Source of the DNA: Bacillota bacterium
GTDB taxonomy: Bacteria > Bacillota > Clostridia > Lachnospirales > Lachnospiraceae
NCBI GenBank assembly: GCA_023424995.1
Contig: JAFADH010000138.1
Location: 1-16,417, forward strand
DNA length: 16,417 nt
Direction: 5' to 3'
Positions within the stretch are counted from its first letter, which is position 1. Every line of letters begins with the position of its first letter. The notes below the pieces were generated by a model. The model saw only the letters and a program-made list of their open reading frames with translations, made no database searches and had not been told where the DNA came from. Made by a program: the position numbers and the translations under genes. Positions 5,888 to 13,551 of the stretch are shown piece by piece.

Positions 5888-7033
5888 ATGCATTGCATCA
5901 GCATCAGTTACAGGAAGGCACCGGTACGTATACGTGAAATATTTGCATTTTCCGAGGAAGAAAAGCTTGCATTCGAGCATGAGATATGCGCAAGGTATCT
6001 GGTCTCGGGATGCCTGGTAATATCTACCTGTAACCGGAGCGAGATCTATTATAGCGGTGATAAAAGCCTTCTTCCGGTGATAGAAAAGGAAGCGGCACTA
6101 ATAAAGCATGCCGATTACAGTGAGATGAAGCGGTATTTTCTGACCTTTTGTGGGGAGGGAGCCTTAAGGCACCTGTTTAAGGTAACGGTCGGGCTGGATT
6201 CCATGGTTCTTGGGGAAGATGAGATAATGCGGCAGATGAAGGAGGCTTACCAGCTTTCCCTGGCACATAATCATACCAGCAATGAGATGAATATCGCTTT
6301 TCAGAATGCCTTCTACCAGGCGAAGAGGATAAAAACATCCACCAGAATATCCACCACCCCGGTCTCCGTCGCCACCCTGGCCGTGAATAAAATCCTGGAT
6401 CATGCAAAAGAGATTTCCCGGCCGGTCGTCCTTGTTGTAGGGGCAACCGGAAAGATGGGAAGCATCCTTGTCAGGAATCTGTGCGGCAGAGGAGGACTGA
6501 AGGTATACGGCACGGTGAGAAGCAGTGTAAGGGATATAGCGGGCTATGTTACCACGGACCTGATTCATATGATACATTACAGGGACCGTTACCAATATAT
6601 GAAGACGGCGGACGTTATTGTCAGCGTTACGGCAAGCCCCCATTATACCTTCACAAGCGAAGAGGTTGCCAAAGTGCTGGACGGGCAGAGCTGCCGCAAG
6701 CTGTTCATCGATCTGGCGGTGCCCAGTGATATTGACAAGGACATATCGGCTATGGAGGGCCTGGAAGTAATTGATATTGATTATTTTGAGAAGGCTTCCC
6801 TGGAGAATAATGAGTTGAAGCAGCAGGAACTTGGCAAAGCGGAGATGATTCTTGACGAGTGCGTGGACGAGACGCTGAAGGAGATTTATTTCCAGAAATT
6901 CTACGGCAGGATGGACCAGCTGGCAGAACGGGTAAAAGACCAGGGAATACAGACGGTTTTATACCGGCTGAAGGAAGGGCTCGGCAGTCAGCAGCTGAAA
7001 GCGGTGCTGGAACTGCTGGAAGAGATGATATAA
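5888..7033 (+). CDS. hemA: Glutamyl-tRNA reductase
   Basis: HemA reduces glutamyl-tRNA(Glu) with NADPH to glutamate-1-semialdehyde, the first committed step of the C5 tetrapyrrole route. The catalytic cysteine sits in STCNRSEIYY (Cys48), and GLDSMVLGEDEI is nearly canonical. An NADPH-binding loop VVGATGKMG and KLFIDLAVPSDID follow, then a C-terminal dimerisation helix. At 381 aa it is shorter than the 420-450 aa common for the family, and the N-terminal SYRKAPVRIRE is a divergent form of the usual NHKTAPVxxRE. The ATG at 5888 is chosen since GAGG (5876-5879) is eight bases away and the family begins at this strand; an upstream in-frame ATG at 5810 would run through the hairpin at 5831-5860. 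It opens the tetrapyrrole cluster but is split from the next gene by a 529-bp repeat region. Confidence 0.93.
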   Translation: MHCISISYRKAPVRIREIFAFSEEEKLAFEHEICARYLVSGCLVISTCNRSEIYYSGDKSLLPVIEKEAALIKHADYSEMKRYFLTFCGEGALRHLFKVTVGLDSMVLGEDEIMRQMKEAYQLSLAHNHTSNEMNIAFQNAFYQAKRIKTSTRISTTPVSVATLAVNKILDHAKEISRPVVLVVGATGKMGSILVRNLCGRGGLKVYGTVRSSVRDIAGYVTTDLIHMIHYRDRYQYMKTADVIVSVTASPHYTFTSEEVAKVLDGQSCRKLFIDLAVPSDIDKDISAMEGLEVIDIDYFEKASLENNELKQQELGKAEMILDECVDETLKEIYFQKFYGRMDQLAERVKDQGIQTVLYRLKEGLGSQQLKAVLELLEEMI

Positions 7034-7048
7034 GGCATTGTTTTTATA

Positions 7049-7478
7049 CCGTACATCTGATTACAGCAACATAATTTTAATCCTGTGATATAAGTTATCA
7101 GAAGCTGCATTCCAAGCTTCTGATAAAAGGCGCAGCTTCTGCGTCGTACGTCTGATTATGGGAACGTCTTTTGTTCCTGTAATATAAGTTAATCAGAAGA
7201 TGTACTGTACTTCTGATAAAAGGCGCTGTTTCTGCGCTGTGCATCTCGATTACCGGGACGTCTTTTGTTCCTGTAGTATAAGTTATCAGAAGCTGCATTC
7301 TAAACTTTTGATAAAAGGCACATTTTCTGCGTCGTACGTCTGATTATGGGAACATCTTTTGTTCCTGTAATATAAGTTAATCAGAAGTTGTACTGTACTT
7401 CTGATAAAAGATGCTGTTTCTGCGCCGTGCATCTCGATTACCGGAACATTATTTCAGTTCCGACCGTATAAGTTATAG
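7049..7478. repeat. Array of 94-bp structured intergenic repeats (A-B-A-B)
   Basis: Four full units start at 7089, 7183, 7277 and 7371, each opening with TATAAGTT; the first three are exactly 94 bp and the fourth 96 bp. A partial unit (7049-7088) precedes them and a fifth TATAAGTTA (7467) closes the array. Units 1 and 3 (type A) differ at about seven positions; units 2 and 4 (type B) are alike and distinct from A, so a 188-bp pair appears duplicated. Each unit contains a strong hairpin, in unit 1 TTATCAGAAGC pairing with GCTTCTGATAA, and a second hairpin GGAAC/GTTCC. Several changes between copies keep pairing by G-U wobble. I see no convincing protein-coding gene: a 66-codon minus-strand frame merely follows the repeat. 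The family is not recognised. Confidence 0.85.
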
Positions 7479-7562
7479 TCACATAGAATTATTATTAAGC
7501 TGAATGGACAACGGTAATAAAAATAAGAATGAATTTGTTGATTTGGATAGGAGAAGAAAAAC
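7479..7562. other. AT-rich spacer between the repeat array and met8
   Basis: This unique, AT-rich stretch follows the last TATAAGTT copy and runs to the met8 start. It contains the ribosome binding site for met8 (AGGAG near 7550). I found no convincing promoter, terminator or small gene in it. Confidence 0.5.
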
Positions 7563-8216
7563 ATGGCGTATTTTCCGTTTTATATGGATATCACCGATAA
7601 ATTATGGATTATTGCAGGCGGAGGCAATATTGCGCTTCACAAGCTTGAGCTGCTGGCGCAGTTCGGGGCAACCATGACGGTGATTGCACCTGACATCCAT
7701 GAGGACATACGGCTGCTGCAGCAGGGTATGCGGCAGGGAAACTATAAGCTTGAGATCCTTGAGAGAGAATTTGAGGATTCAGACCTCCTTAAGGCGGAAT
7801 ATGTAATCGCTGCCACCGATGATGACCAATTGAACTCCCATATCGCACGGCTTTGCAGAGAACTGGACAAGCCGGTGAATGTGGTGGATGTAAAGGACGA
7901 ATGCAGCTTTATCTTTCCCGCCATCCTAAAGCAGGAGAATCTGGTGGCTGCCATATCCACCGGAGGGAATAGTCCGGCCCTGGCAGCCAGGCTCAGGCAG
8001 GATATGGCAGCTGTTATGCCGGGCTACTATGGTGCGCTTAATGAGCTGCTTGGCAGGCACCGGGAAATCATCAAGCAGCAAATTACCGATCCCAAAGCCC
8101 GCAGGAAGCTGTACCAGGAGGCAATCGCTCTTGCCGAAGCCCTGGGACGGAGCCTGGAAGAAGAGGAGCTCAGGGATATCATCCACCGAACGGGGAAAGC
8201 AGGTATGGGAACATGA
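7563..8216 (+). CDS. Precorrin-2 dehydrogenase / sirohydrochlorin ferrochelatase (Met8/CysG N-terminal type)
   Basis: The protein oxidises precorrin-2 to sirohydrochlorin with NAD+ and, in bifunctional members, inserts iron to make siroheme. At 217 aa it matches stand-alone Met8/SirC proteins. The nucleotide-binding loop is WIIAGGGNIALHK (G19-G21). VNVVDVKDECSFIFPA contains an aspartate (D109) at the position of the catalytic Asp of CysG. ISTGGNSPALAARLR is the conserved porphyrin-site motif. Siroheme is the cofactor of the sulfite reductase encoded at 2715-3569, which links the two operons. The ATG is preceded by AGGAG. The stop overlaps the hemC start (ATGA). Whether it also chelates iron, as Met8 does, cannot be settled by eye. 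Confidence 0.92.
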   Translation: MAYFPFYMDITDKLWIIAGGGNIALHKLELLAQFGATMTVIAPDIHEDIRLLQQGMRQGNYKLEILEREFEDSDLLKAEYVIAATDDDQLNSHIARLCRELDKPVNVVDVKDECSFIFPAILKQENLVAAISTGGNSPALAARLRQDMAAVMPGYYGALNELLGRHREIIKQQITDPKARRKLYQEAIALAEALGRSLEEEELRDIIHRTGKAGMGT

Positions 8217-9109
8217 ATAAGGAACTCATCCGAATTGGCACCAGGGGCAGCAGGCTGGCACTGGTCCAGACCAATATGGTGATTGATGCATTGAAGCGGC
8301 AGTATCAAAGCCTTCAGTATGAGATTGTGGTGATACGTACCTTGGGGGATAAGATCCTGGATAAGCCCCTGCAGGAGATTGGCGGCAAGGGCCTGTTCAT
8401 ATCGGAGATCGAAGATGCCCTTATGCGGGGTGAGATCGATCTGGCAGTGCACAGTGCCAAGGATATGCCTGCCCGGCTTCCCGGGGAACTGGATATCCTG
8501 GGAGTATTGCAGAGAGAGGATCCCAGGGACGTGCTGATTACACGGTCCCTTGCAGGACCGGATTATCCGCCGGCCATGGTGATCGGAACCGGCAGCGGGC
8601 GGAGACAGGCTCAGATTGAAGCCTTATACCAGGACGCAGTCTGCCGTCCTTTGAGAGGGAATGTGGATACCAGGCTGAGAAAGCTTTCCCAGGGAGAATA
8701 TGACGGTATTGTCCTGGCAGCCGCAGGGATCAAGAGACTGCAGCTGGACCGGGAGGAGGACTTCACTTACCGCTATCTTACCGCCGATGAGGTGATTCCT
8801 GCTGCCGGGCAGGGGATCATCGCCGTGGAAGGCAGGAAGGGCAGTATTGCCGGTGAGCTGATAGGAGCTGTTTCTGACAGGACAACGGAACTGGAGCTTG
8901 CCATGGAACGAAAGGCACTGGAGCTTTTTGCGGCGGATTGCCATGAACCGGTGGGCGTCTATTCCAGGGTCCGGGGAGAGGAAGTCACCCTGTGGATGAT
9001 GAAGCAGATAAACGGCAGGGTCAGAAAGCTGGTGCGGTCGGCAGCGCTTGACAGGCGCTGGGAGCTGATCCGGGACATGGTTGAACGCATACTGGAGGAG
9101 ATTACGTGA
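8213..9109 (+). CDS. hemC: Hydroxymethylbilane synthase (porphobilinogen deaminase)
   Basis: HemC joins four porphobilinogen molecules into the linear tetrapyrrole hydroxymethylbilane. The 298 aa are standard length. It opens with IRIGTRGSRLALVQT, has KDMPARLP and PLRGNVDTRLRKL, and carries the dipyrromethane-attaching cysteine C243 in AADCHEPVG. That motif is a variant of the usual GGCxxPxG, with Ala-Asp in place of Gly-Gly, but the cysteine and proline are kept. It overlaps the met8-like stop by four bases (ATGA) and the cobA-hemD start by four bases (GTGA), so the genes are tightly coupled. There is no doubt about the family. Confidence 0.97.
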   Translation: MNKELIRIGTRGSRLALVQTNMVIDALKRQYQSLQYEIVVIRTLGDKILDKPLQEIGGKGLFISEIEDALMRGEIDLAVHSAKDMPARLPGELDILGVLQREDPRDVLITRSLAGPDYPPAMVIGTGSGRRQAQIEALYQDAVCRPLRGNVDTRLRKLSQGEYDGIVLAAAGIKRLQLDREEDFTYRYLTADEVIPAAGQGIIAVEGRKGSIAGELIGAVSDRTTELELAMERKALELFAADCHEPVGVYSRVRGEEVTLWMMKQINGRVRKLVRSAALDRRWELIRDMVERILEEIT

Positions 9110-10653
9110 GTGCAGTCTATCTGATAGGAGCAGGTCCCGGAGATCCGGGACTGATTACAGTAAAGGGCCTTGAATATCTTAAAGCCTGCGATGCGGTTAT
9201 TTATGACCGCCTGGCCTCCGAGGAGCTGCTGCGGTATCTGAAAAAGGACTGCGCCAGGATCTACGTCGGCAAGGAGCCCGGCCGGCACTCGAAAACCCAG
9301 GAGGAGATCAACCGGATTCTGGTGGAGAGTGCCGCAAGGTATGAGAAGGTTGTCAGGCTGAAGGGCGGGGATCCCTTTGTATTCGGCAGGGGCGGAGAAG
9401 AAATTGAGGAATTGATCAGTCACCGGATACCGTTTGAAGTGATTCCCGGAGTAACCTCGGCTGTCGCGGTTCCCGCCCGTGCGGGCATTCCGGTGACCCA
9501 CCGGGGAATAAGCCGGAGCTTTCATGTGATCACCGGCCATACCAGCGATTCCGGGGATACCCTGACGGATAATTATGAAGTGCTTGCAAAGCTTGACGGC
9601 ACCCTGGTCTTCTTAATGGGGCTGGCGAATCTGGAGCAGATCACCGGCCAGCTGTTCCGGTACGGAAAAGCGGCTGATACGCCGGCGGCGGTCATATCCA
9701 ACGGCACCCTGGTTAATGAACTTGCGGTAAGGGGAACACTGAAGAATATTGCCGATAGGGTGAAGACGGCTGATATCCCGTCTCCCGCAGTCTTTATCGT
9801 CGGTGAGGCGGCAGCCCTTGAGTATAGGCAGACATATGGCCTGCCCCTGTCCGGGATAAGCTTCGGAATAACCGGTACGGCACAATTTTGCGAGAAGCTG
9901 GAGCGGGGACTTGGTGCGCTGGGAGCAAAGACGGCCGCAATCTGCCATATGCAGGTACAAGAGACGGAGGGAATTCGCCGGCTGGAAGAAGAACTGCAGC
10001 AGCTGGAAGAATACCAGTGGATCATATTCACCAGCACTAATGCCGTTAAGGTTTTCTTTGAAGCCATGCAGAGGAGGCGTGTGGACCGCCGGGAATTAAA
10101 CCGCATCCGGTTCGCAGCCGTCGGAAGCGGAACGGGACAGACTCTGGAGCAATACGGATATATGGCTGACTTCATCCCAAAGAGATACAGCTCGGAAGAT
10201 CTTGCATTGGAATTTGCCGCAGCGGCAGCCGGTGCTGATGACAGGGTATTAATCCCCCGGGCGGTGCAGGGCAGTGAAAAGCTTGCCCGGGTTCTGAAAG
10301 CCCATAACATAGATTGCACTGAGATACCGGTTTATGATGTCAGGGGCAGCGGGGTCCAACAGAAGGAGAGGCTGAAATACCTGGATTGTCTCGTATTTGC
10401 CAGTGCCTCCGGCGTCCGTGCCTTCTTTTCGGATTTGGATAAGACAGGACTCCGGGTACCGGAAGCTATGGTATTCGCCTGTCTGGGTGAAGCAACGGCG
10501 GCGGCGCTGGGTGAATACCGCAGGGATACGCAGATCATCGCGGAAGTTAGTAATACGGATGCCCTGATCCGGGGTATCGTAAGCTATTATTCATCACATA
10601 CAGCAAAGGAGGATACGGCATATGATGCGGATGAGAAGACTTCGGGTAAATGA
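9106..10653 (+). CDS. cobA-hemD: Fused uroporphyrinogen-III C-methyltransferase / uroporphyrinogen-III synthase (CobA-HemD)
   Basis: This is a 515-aa two-domain enzyme. Residues 1 to about 243 are SUMT/CobA: VYLIGAGPGDPGLITVKG, VVRLKGGDPFVFGRGGEE, VIPGVTSAVAVPARAGIPVTHRG and LVFLMGLANL. It methylates uroporphyrinogen III twice with S-adenosylmethionine to give precorrin-2. From about residue 248 a HemD domain follows, with IIFTSTNAVKVFFEAM and LVFASASGVRAFFSDL; it cyclises hydroxymethylbilane to uroporphyrinogen III. The fusion channels the product toward siroheme and corrinoids, and it is common in Clostridia. Start is a GTG overlapping the hemC stop, with GGAGGAG upstream. The last 32 bases overlap hemB in another frame, and the polar tail after about residue 495 looks dispensable. 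Confidence 0.96.
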   Translation: MSAVYLIGAGPGDPGLITVKGLEYLKACDAVIYDRLASEELLRYLKKDCARIYVGKEPGRHSKTQEEINRILVESAARYEKVVRLKGGDPFVFGRGGEEIEELISHRIPFEVIPGVTSAVAVPARAGIPVTHRGISRSFHVITGHTSDSGDTLTDNYEVLAKLDGTLVFLMGLANLEQITGQLFRYGKAADTPAAVISNGTLVNELAVRGTLKNIADRVKTADIPSPAVFIVGEAAALEYRQTYGLPLSGISFGITGTAQFCEKLERGLGALGAKTAAICHMQVQETEGIRRLEEELQQLEEYQWIIFTSTNAVKVFFEAMQRRRVDRRELNRIRFAAVGSGTGQTLEQYGYMADFIPKRYSSEDLALEFAAAAAGADDRVLIPRAVQGSEKLARVLKAHNIDCTEIPVYDVRGSGVQQKERLKYLDCLVFASASGVRAFFSDLDKTGLRVPEAMVFACLGEATAAALGEYRRDTQIIAEVSNTDALIRGIVSYYSSHTAKEDTAYDADEKTSGK

Positions 10654-11587
10654 AGCCATGAGGAAGCTGGTGCGGGAGACAGGAATTGATAAATCGGATC
10701 TGGTTTATCCCATCTTTGTCATAGAAGGTGAGAATATTAAGAATCCGGTGGATTCCATGCCCGGAATCTTCCAATATTCGGTAGACCGGCTGGAGGAAGA
10801 GATAGAGGCCGTCGTAAGAAGCGGCATCAGCGCGGTTTTGCTCTTCGGAATACCTGCCCATAAGGATGAGACGGGAAGCCAGGCCTACGAGGACCAGGGA
10901 ATAACCCAGAGGGCGATCCGTTATATTAAGAAGAAAGCACCTCATTTGCTTGTCATAGCGGACATATGCCTCTGTGAGTATACCTCACACGGCCACTGCG
11001 GCCTGGTGGAGGGTGATAAGATCCTGAATGATGAGACTCTGCCGCTGCTGGCCAGGATGGCTGTCAGTATGGCTGAGGCAGGTGCCGATATTATCGCTCC
11101 TTCGGATATGATGGACGGAAGGGTGAAGGCCATAAGAGAAGCGCTGGATACCGGCGGCTTCAAAGAACTGATGATCATGTCCTACAGTGCCAAATTTGCT
11201 TCCGGCTATTATGCGCCGTTTCGGGAGGCGGCACATTCCGCACCCGGCTTCGGCGACCGGAAAACCTATCAGATGGATCCGGCCAACCGCAAGGAAGCCG
11301 TCAGGGAATGTCTCCTGGATATCGAAGAAGGAGCGGATGTGATCATGATAAAGCCCGCCCTTGCATATCTGGATATTATCCGTGAGGTCGCCGATCTGAC
11401 CAATTACCCGGTGGCCGCCTATAGTGTCAGCGGAGAATATTCCATGGTCAAGGCGGCGGCTCAGAAGGGGTGGATCGACGAACGCAGGATCGTTATGGAG
11501 AATCTGACCGGCTTAAAGCGGGCGGGGGCAAAGATCATAATTACTTACCATGCTCTGGATGCGGCCGGCTGGCTTGATGAACGATAG
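10622..11587 (+). CDS. hemB: Delta-aminolevulinic acid dehydratase (porphobilinogen synthase)
   Basis: HemB condenses two 5-aminolevulinate molecules into porphobilinogen. The 321-aa protein has both active-site lysines, K191 in SYSAKFASGYY and K244 in MIKPALAYLDI. It also has the three zinc-type cysteines in DICLCEYTSHGHC (C116, C118, C126), which points to a zinc-dependent form. The opening RMRRLRVNEAMRKLV is typical. AAAGGAGG at 10605-10612 lies nine bases before the ATG, inside the end of cobA-hemD; the two genes overlap by 32 bases. In-frame ATGs at 10625 and 10631 are less well placed. Confidence 0.97.
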   Translation: MMRMRRLRVNEAMRKLVRETGIDKSDLVYPIFVIEGENIKNPVDSMPGIFQYSVDRLEEEIEAVVRSGISAVLLFGIPAHKDETGSQAYEDQGITQRAIRYIKKKAPHLLVIADICLCEYTSHGHCGLVEGDKILNDETLPLLARMAVSMAEAGADIIAPSDMMDGRVKAIREALDTGGFKELMIMSYSAKFASGYYAPFREAAHSAPGFGDRKTYQMDPANRKEAVRECLLDIEEGADVIMIKPALAYLDIIREVADLTNYPVAAYSVSGEYSMVKAAAQKGWIDERRIVMENLTGLKRAGAKIIITYHALDAAGWLDER

Positions 11588-11596
11588 GAGAATAAG

Positions 11597-12862
11597 ATGG
11601 ACAGGACCAAATCGGTTAAACTGAATGAAATATCGAAGACCTGCATGCCGGGCGGGGTAAACAGCCCGGTGCGCGCCTTCCGGGCTGTGGGAGGCACACC
11701 GGTGTATATGGAACGTGCAAAGGGTTCCAGAATCTATGATGTGGACGGCAACGAATATATAGATTATGTCTGCTCCTGGGGACCGGGAATCCTGGGACAC
11801 AGCCATCCTGCGGTAATAGAGGCAGTGAAGGCTGCATGCGACCGCGGGCTCTCCTTCGGCGCCCCCACGGAAGCCGAGGCCGTACTGGCAGAGCTGATCC
11901 GGAGCATGATGCCCTCCATGGAGCTGCTTCGCCTGGTAAGCTCGGGTACGGAAGCGGTCATGAGCGCCCTTCGCGCAGCCAGGGGATATACGGGCAGGGA
12001 TAAGATCGTAAAATTCCGGGGCTGCTATCATGGACATTTTGACGGTCTGCTGGTGAAAGCGGGATCGGGAGCCCTGACCCAGTCGGTACCGGACAGCAGC
12101 GGCGTGCCTAATGACTATTCCAAGAATACACTGATCGCCGATTATAATGATGAAGCTTCCGTTGAGCTGTTATTCCGGGAACACGGAGAAGAGATCGCCG
12201 CGGTAATCGCAGAACCGGTGGCCGCCAATATGGGCGTCGTATTGCCAAAGGCGGGCTTCTTAAAATTCCTGAGGGATATCACCGTAAGATACGGCTCCCT
12301 GCTGATATTTGATGAAGTAATAACAGGCTTCCGGCTTGGTACAGGCGGTGCCCAGGGTTATTACGGAGTGCTTCCCGATCTTACAACGTTAGGTAAGATC
12401 ATCGGCGGAGGCATGCCCATGGGCGCATACGGCGGAAGATGGGAGATCATGAAGCTGATTGCGCCTGACGGTCCGGTGTATCAGGCCGGCACCTTATCCG
12501 GCAATCCCGTATCCACAGCTGCAGGTATCGCAACCTTGCAGCTGCTAAAGAGCACACCGGAGCTTTATCAGGTGCTTGAGAGGCGGGCAGACAGACTGGT
12601 ATCCGCATTAAGGGATAAATACCGGGACGGGATATGCGTAAATCATATAGGCTCCCTGGTCTGCGGCTTCTTTACGGATAAAACGGTCACGGACTATAAT
12701 TCGGCCGTCACATCGGATACGGTCAAATATGCTGAGTTTTTTAACCATATGCTGGAGAACGGTATCTATCTTGCACCGTCCCAATTTGAAGCAATGTTCG
12801 TCTCATATGCCCACAGTGACGAGGATATGGATAAAACCGTTGAAATAATTAAAAAAATATAA
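11597..12862 (+). CDS. hemL: Glutamate-1-semialdehyde 2,1-aminomutase
   Basis: HemL is a PLP enzyme that moves the amino group of glutamate-1-semialdehyde to make 5-aminolevulinate, the step between HemA and HemB. The 421-aa length is normal. It shows MPGGVNSPVRAF, VSSGTEAVMSALR, FRGCYHGHFDG, LIFDEVITGFR and the PLP lysine K267 in TTLGKIIGGGMPMGAYGG. It starts nine bases after hemB with TAGGAG upstream. It is the last gene of the tetrapyrrole cluster; no hemE, hemN/hemG or hemH follows, and the next gene is rimP under its own promoter. Confidence 0.97.
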   Translation: MDRTKSVKLNEISKTCMPGGVNSPVRAFRAVGGTPVYMERAKGSRIYDVDGNEYIDYVCSWGPGILGHSHPAVIEAVKAACDRGLSFGAPTEAEAVLAELIRSMMPSMELLRLVSSGTEAVMSALRAARGYTGRDKIVKFRGCYHGHFDGLLVKAGSGALTQSVPDSSGVPNDYSKNTLIADYNDEASVELLFREHGEEIAAVIAEPVAANMGVVLPKAGFLKFLRDITVRYGSLLIFDEVITGFRLGTGGAQGYYGVLPDLTTLGKIIGGGMPMGAYGGRWEIMKLIAPDGPVYQAGTLSGNPVSTAAGIATLQLLKSTPELYQVLERRADRLVSALRDKYRDGICVNHIGSLVCGFFTDKTVTDYNSAVTSDTVKYAEFFNHMLENGIYLAPSQFEAMFVSYAHSDEDMDKTVEIIKKI

Positions 12863-12872
12863 AATATAAAGC

Positions 12873-12901
12873 TTGCATTTTTTACCTGTATTTGATATAA
12901 T
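12873..12901 (+). promoter_or_regulatory. Sigma-A type promoter of the rimP-nusA-infB operon
   Basis: A -35 TTGCAT (12873-12878) and a perfect -10 TATAAT (12896-12901) are separated by exactly 17 bases, near-consensus for the housekeeping sigma factor. The expected transcription start is about 12908, giving a leader of roughly 90 bases before rimP. It lies just after the hemL stop and separates the two operons. Confidence 0.75.
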
Positions 12902-12929
12902 AACTATTGTGCTAAATGATAAGACTAAT

Positions 12930-12955
12930 TGGGAGTGGACGAAAGTCCACTCTTA
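12930..12955 (+). terminator. Leader hairpin of the nusA operon: possible NusA-sensitive attenuator and hemL terminator
   Basis: GAGTGGAC (12933-12940) pairs perfectly with GTCCACTC (12945-12952) around a GAAA tetraloop; two G-U pairs and a T-A pair can extend the stem to 12930-12955. The following bases (TTATTCTTT) are U-rich but interrupted, a form expected of weak terminators that need NusA. The hairpin lies about 20 bases after the predicted start, so it would act on the nusA operon itself as well as on read-through from hemL. In Bacillus subtilis the same operon is autoregulated by a NusA-dependent leader terminator; the parallel here is inferred. Confidence 0.6.
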
Positions 12956-12998
12956 TTCTTTGCGCGGCATGAGATTCATTAAGAAAGTAGGGATTTGA

Positions 12999-13466
12999 AT
13001 GGCAAAACATGAAGAATATGAGCATAAGACGGAGCAATTACTGGAGCCCTTGTTAGCTAAGAACCATTTCGAATTGTATGATGTCGAATATGTGAAGGAA
13101 GGCGGTAATTGGTTTCTCAGAGCTTATATTGACAAAGAGAACGGCATAACGGTGGATGACTGTGAGTTAGTAAGCAGAGCATTAAGTGATTTGCTGGATA
13201 AGCATGATTTTATCCCGGATTCCTATATTCTTGAGGTAAGCTCTCCGGGACTCGGCAGACATTTAAAAAGGGATAAGCATTTTCAGAAGAGTCTTGGGGA
13301 AGAAGTGGAAGTTAAGCTTTTTAAACCGGTCAATAAAAGGAAAGAATTTGCAGGTCTGCTGAAGAGCTTTGACCAGAACAGTATCACCATCGAAGCAGAA
13401 GACGGTACTGTCATGGAGATACCGAGAGCGGATATTGCAATGGTACGGCTGACATTTGATTTTTAA
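12999..13466 (+). CDS. rimP: Ribosome maturation factor RimP
   Basis: RimP binds the 30S precursor and helps assemble the head of the small subunit. The 155-aa length is normal. Characteristic stretches are LYDVEYVKEGGNWFLRAYID, IDKENGITVDDCELVSRALSD, ILEVSSPGLGRHLK and KRKEFAGLL, covering the N-terminal alpha/beta domain and the C-terminal SH3-like barrel. It is the first gene of the rimP-nusA-rnpM-ylxQ-infB operon, an order conserved across Firmicutes. The ATG has AGGG close upstream (TAGGGAT). Confidence 0.96.
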   Translation: MAKHEEYEHKTEQLLEPLLAKNHFELYDVEYVKEGGNWFLRAYIDKENGITVDDCELVSRALSDLLDKHDFIPDSYILEVSSPGLGRHLKRDKHFQKSLGEEVEVKLFKPVNKRKEFAGLLKSFDQNSITIEAEDGTVMEIPRADIAMVRLTFDF

Positions 13467-13551
13467 ATCTGAAAATATAGATTTTCAAGGAGGATAATTT
13501 CTCCGAATCTAATGGATCAAAAATATGGTTATCAGGGAGGAATTTGGAAAA
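13465..13551 (+). promoter_or_regulatory. rimP-nusA spacer with an AT-rich hairpin and an orphan ribosome binding site
   Basis: Just after rimP, AAATCT (13465-13470) pairs with AGATTT (13479-13484); an alternative pairing is GAAAAT/ATTTTC (13471-13486). A very strong AAGGAGGA (13487-13494) follows, with no ATG, GTG or TTG at normal spacing. The first ATG after it (13512) is 17 bases away and opens a 21-codon frame that ends inside nusA at 13577. The nusA ATG at 13552 has its own GGGAGG (13535-13540). The feature may be a leader-peptide remnant or a translational control element. Confidence 0.35.

Noticed and set aside
7098..7298. A 66-codon minus-strand frame within the intergenic repeats
   Set aside because: Its sequence is internally repeated only because the DNA is; it spans two and a bit repeat units, is not kept open in the following units, and has no protein signature.
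7089..7466. CRISPR array
   Set aside because: Units of 94 bp are repeats from end to end with two alternating types; there are no short identical repeats separated by unique spacers, and no cas genes.
7034..7562. Riboswitch (for example cobalamin) upstream of met8
   Set aside because: No recognisable B12-box or other conserved riboswitch core was seen; the structure present is explained by the repeat units.
9573..10319. A 248-codon minus-strand open frame
   Set aside because: It lies entirely inside the well-conserved cobA-hemD fusion on the other strand and shows no recognisable motif or ribosome site.
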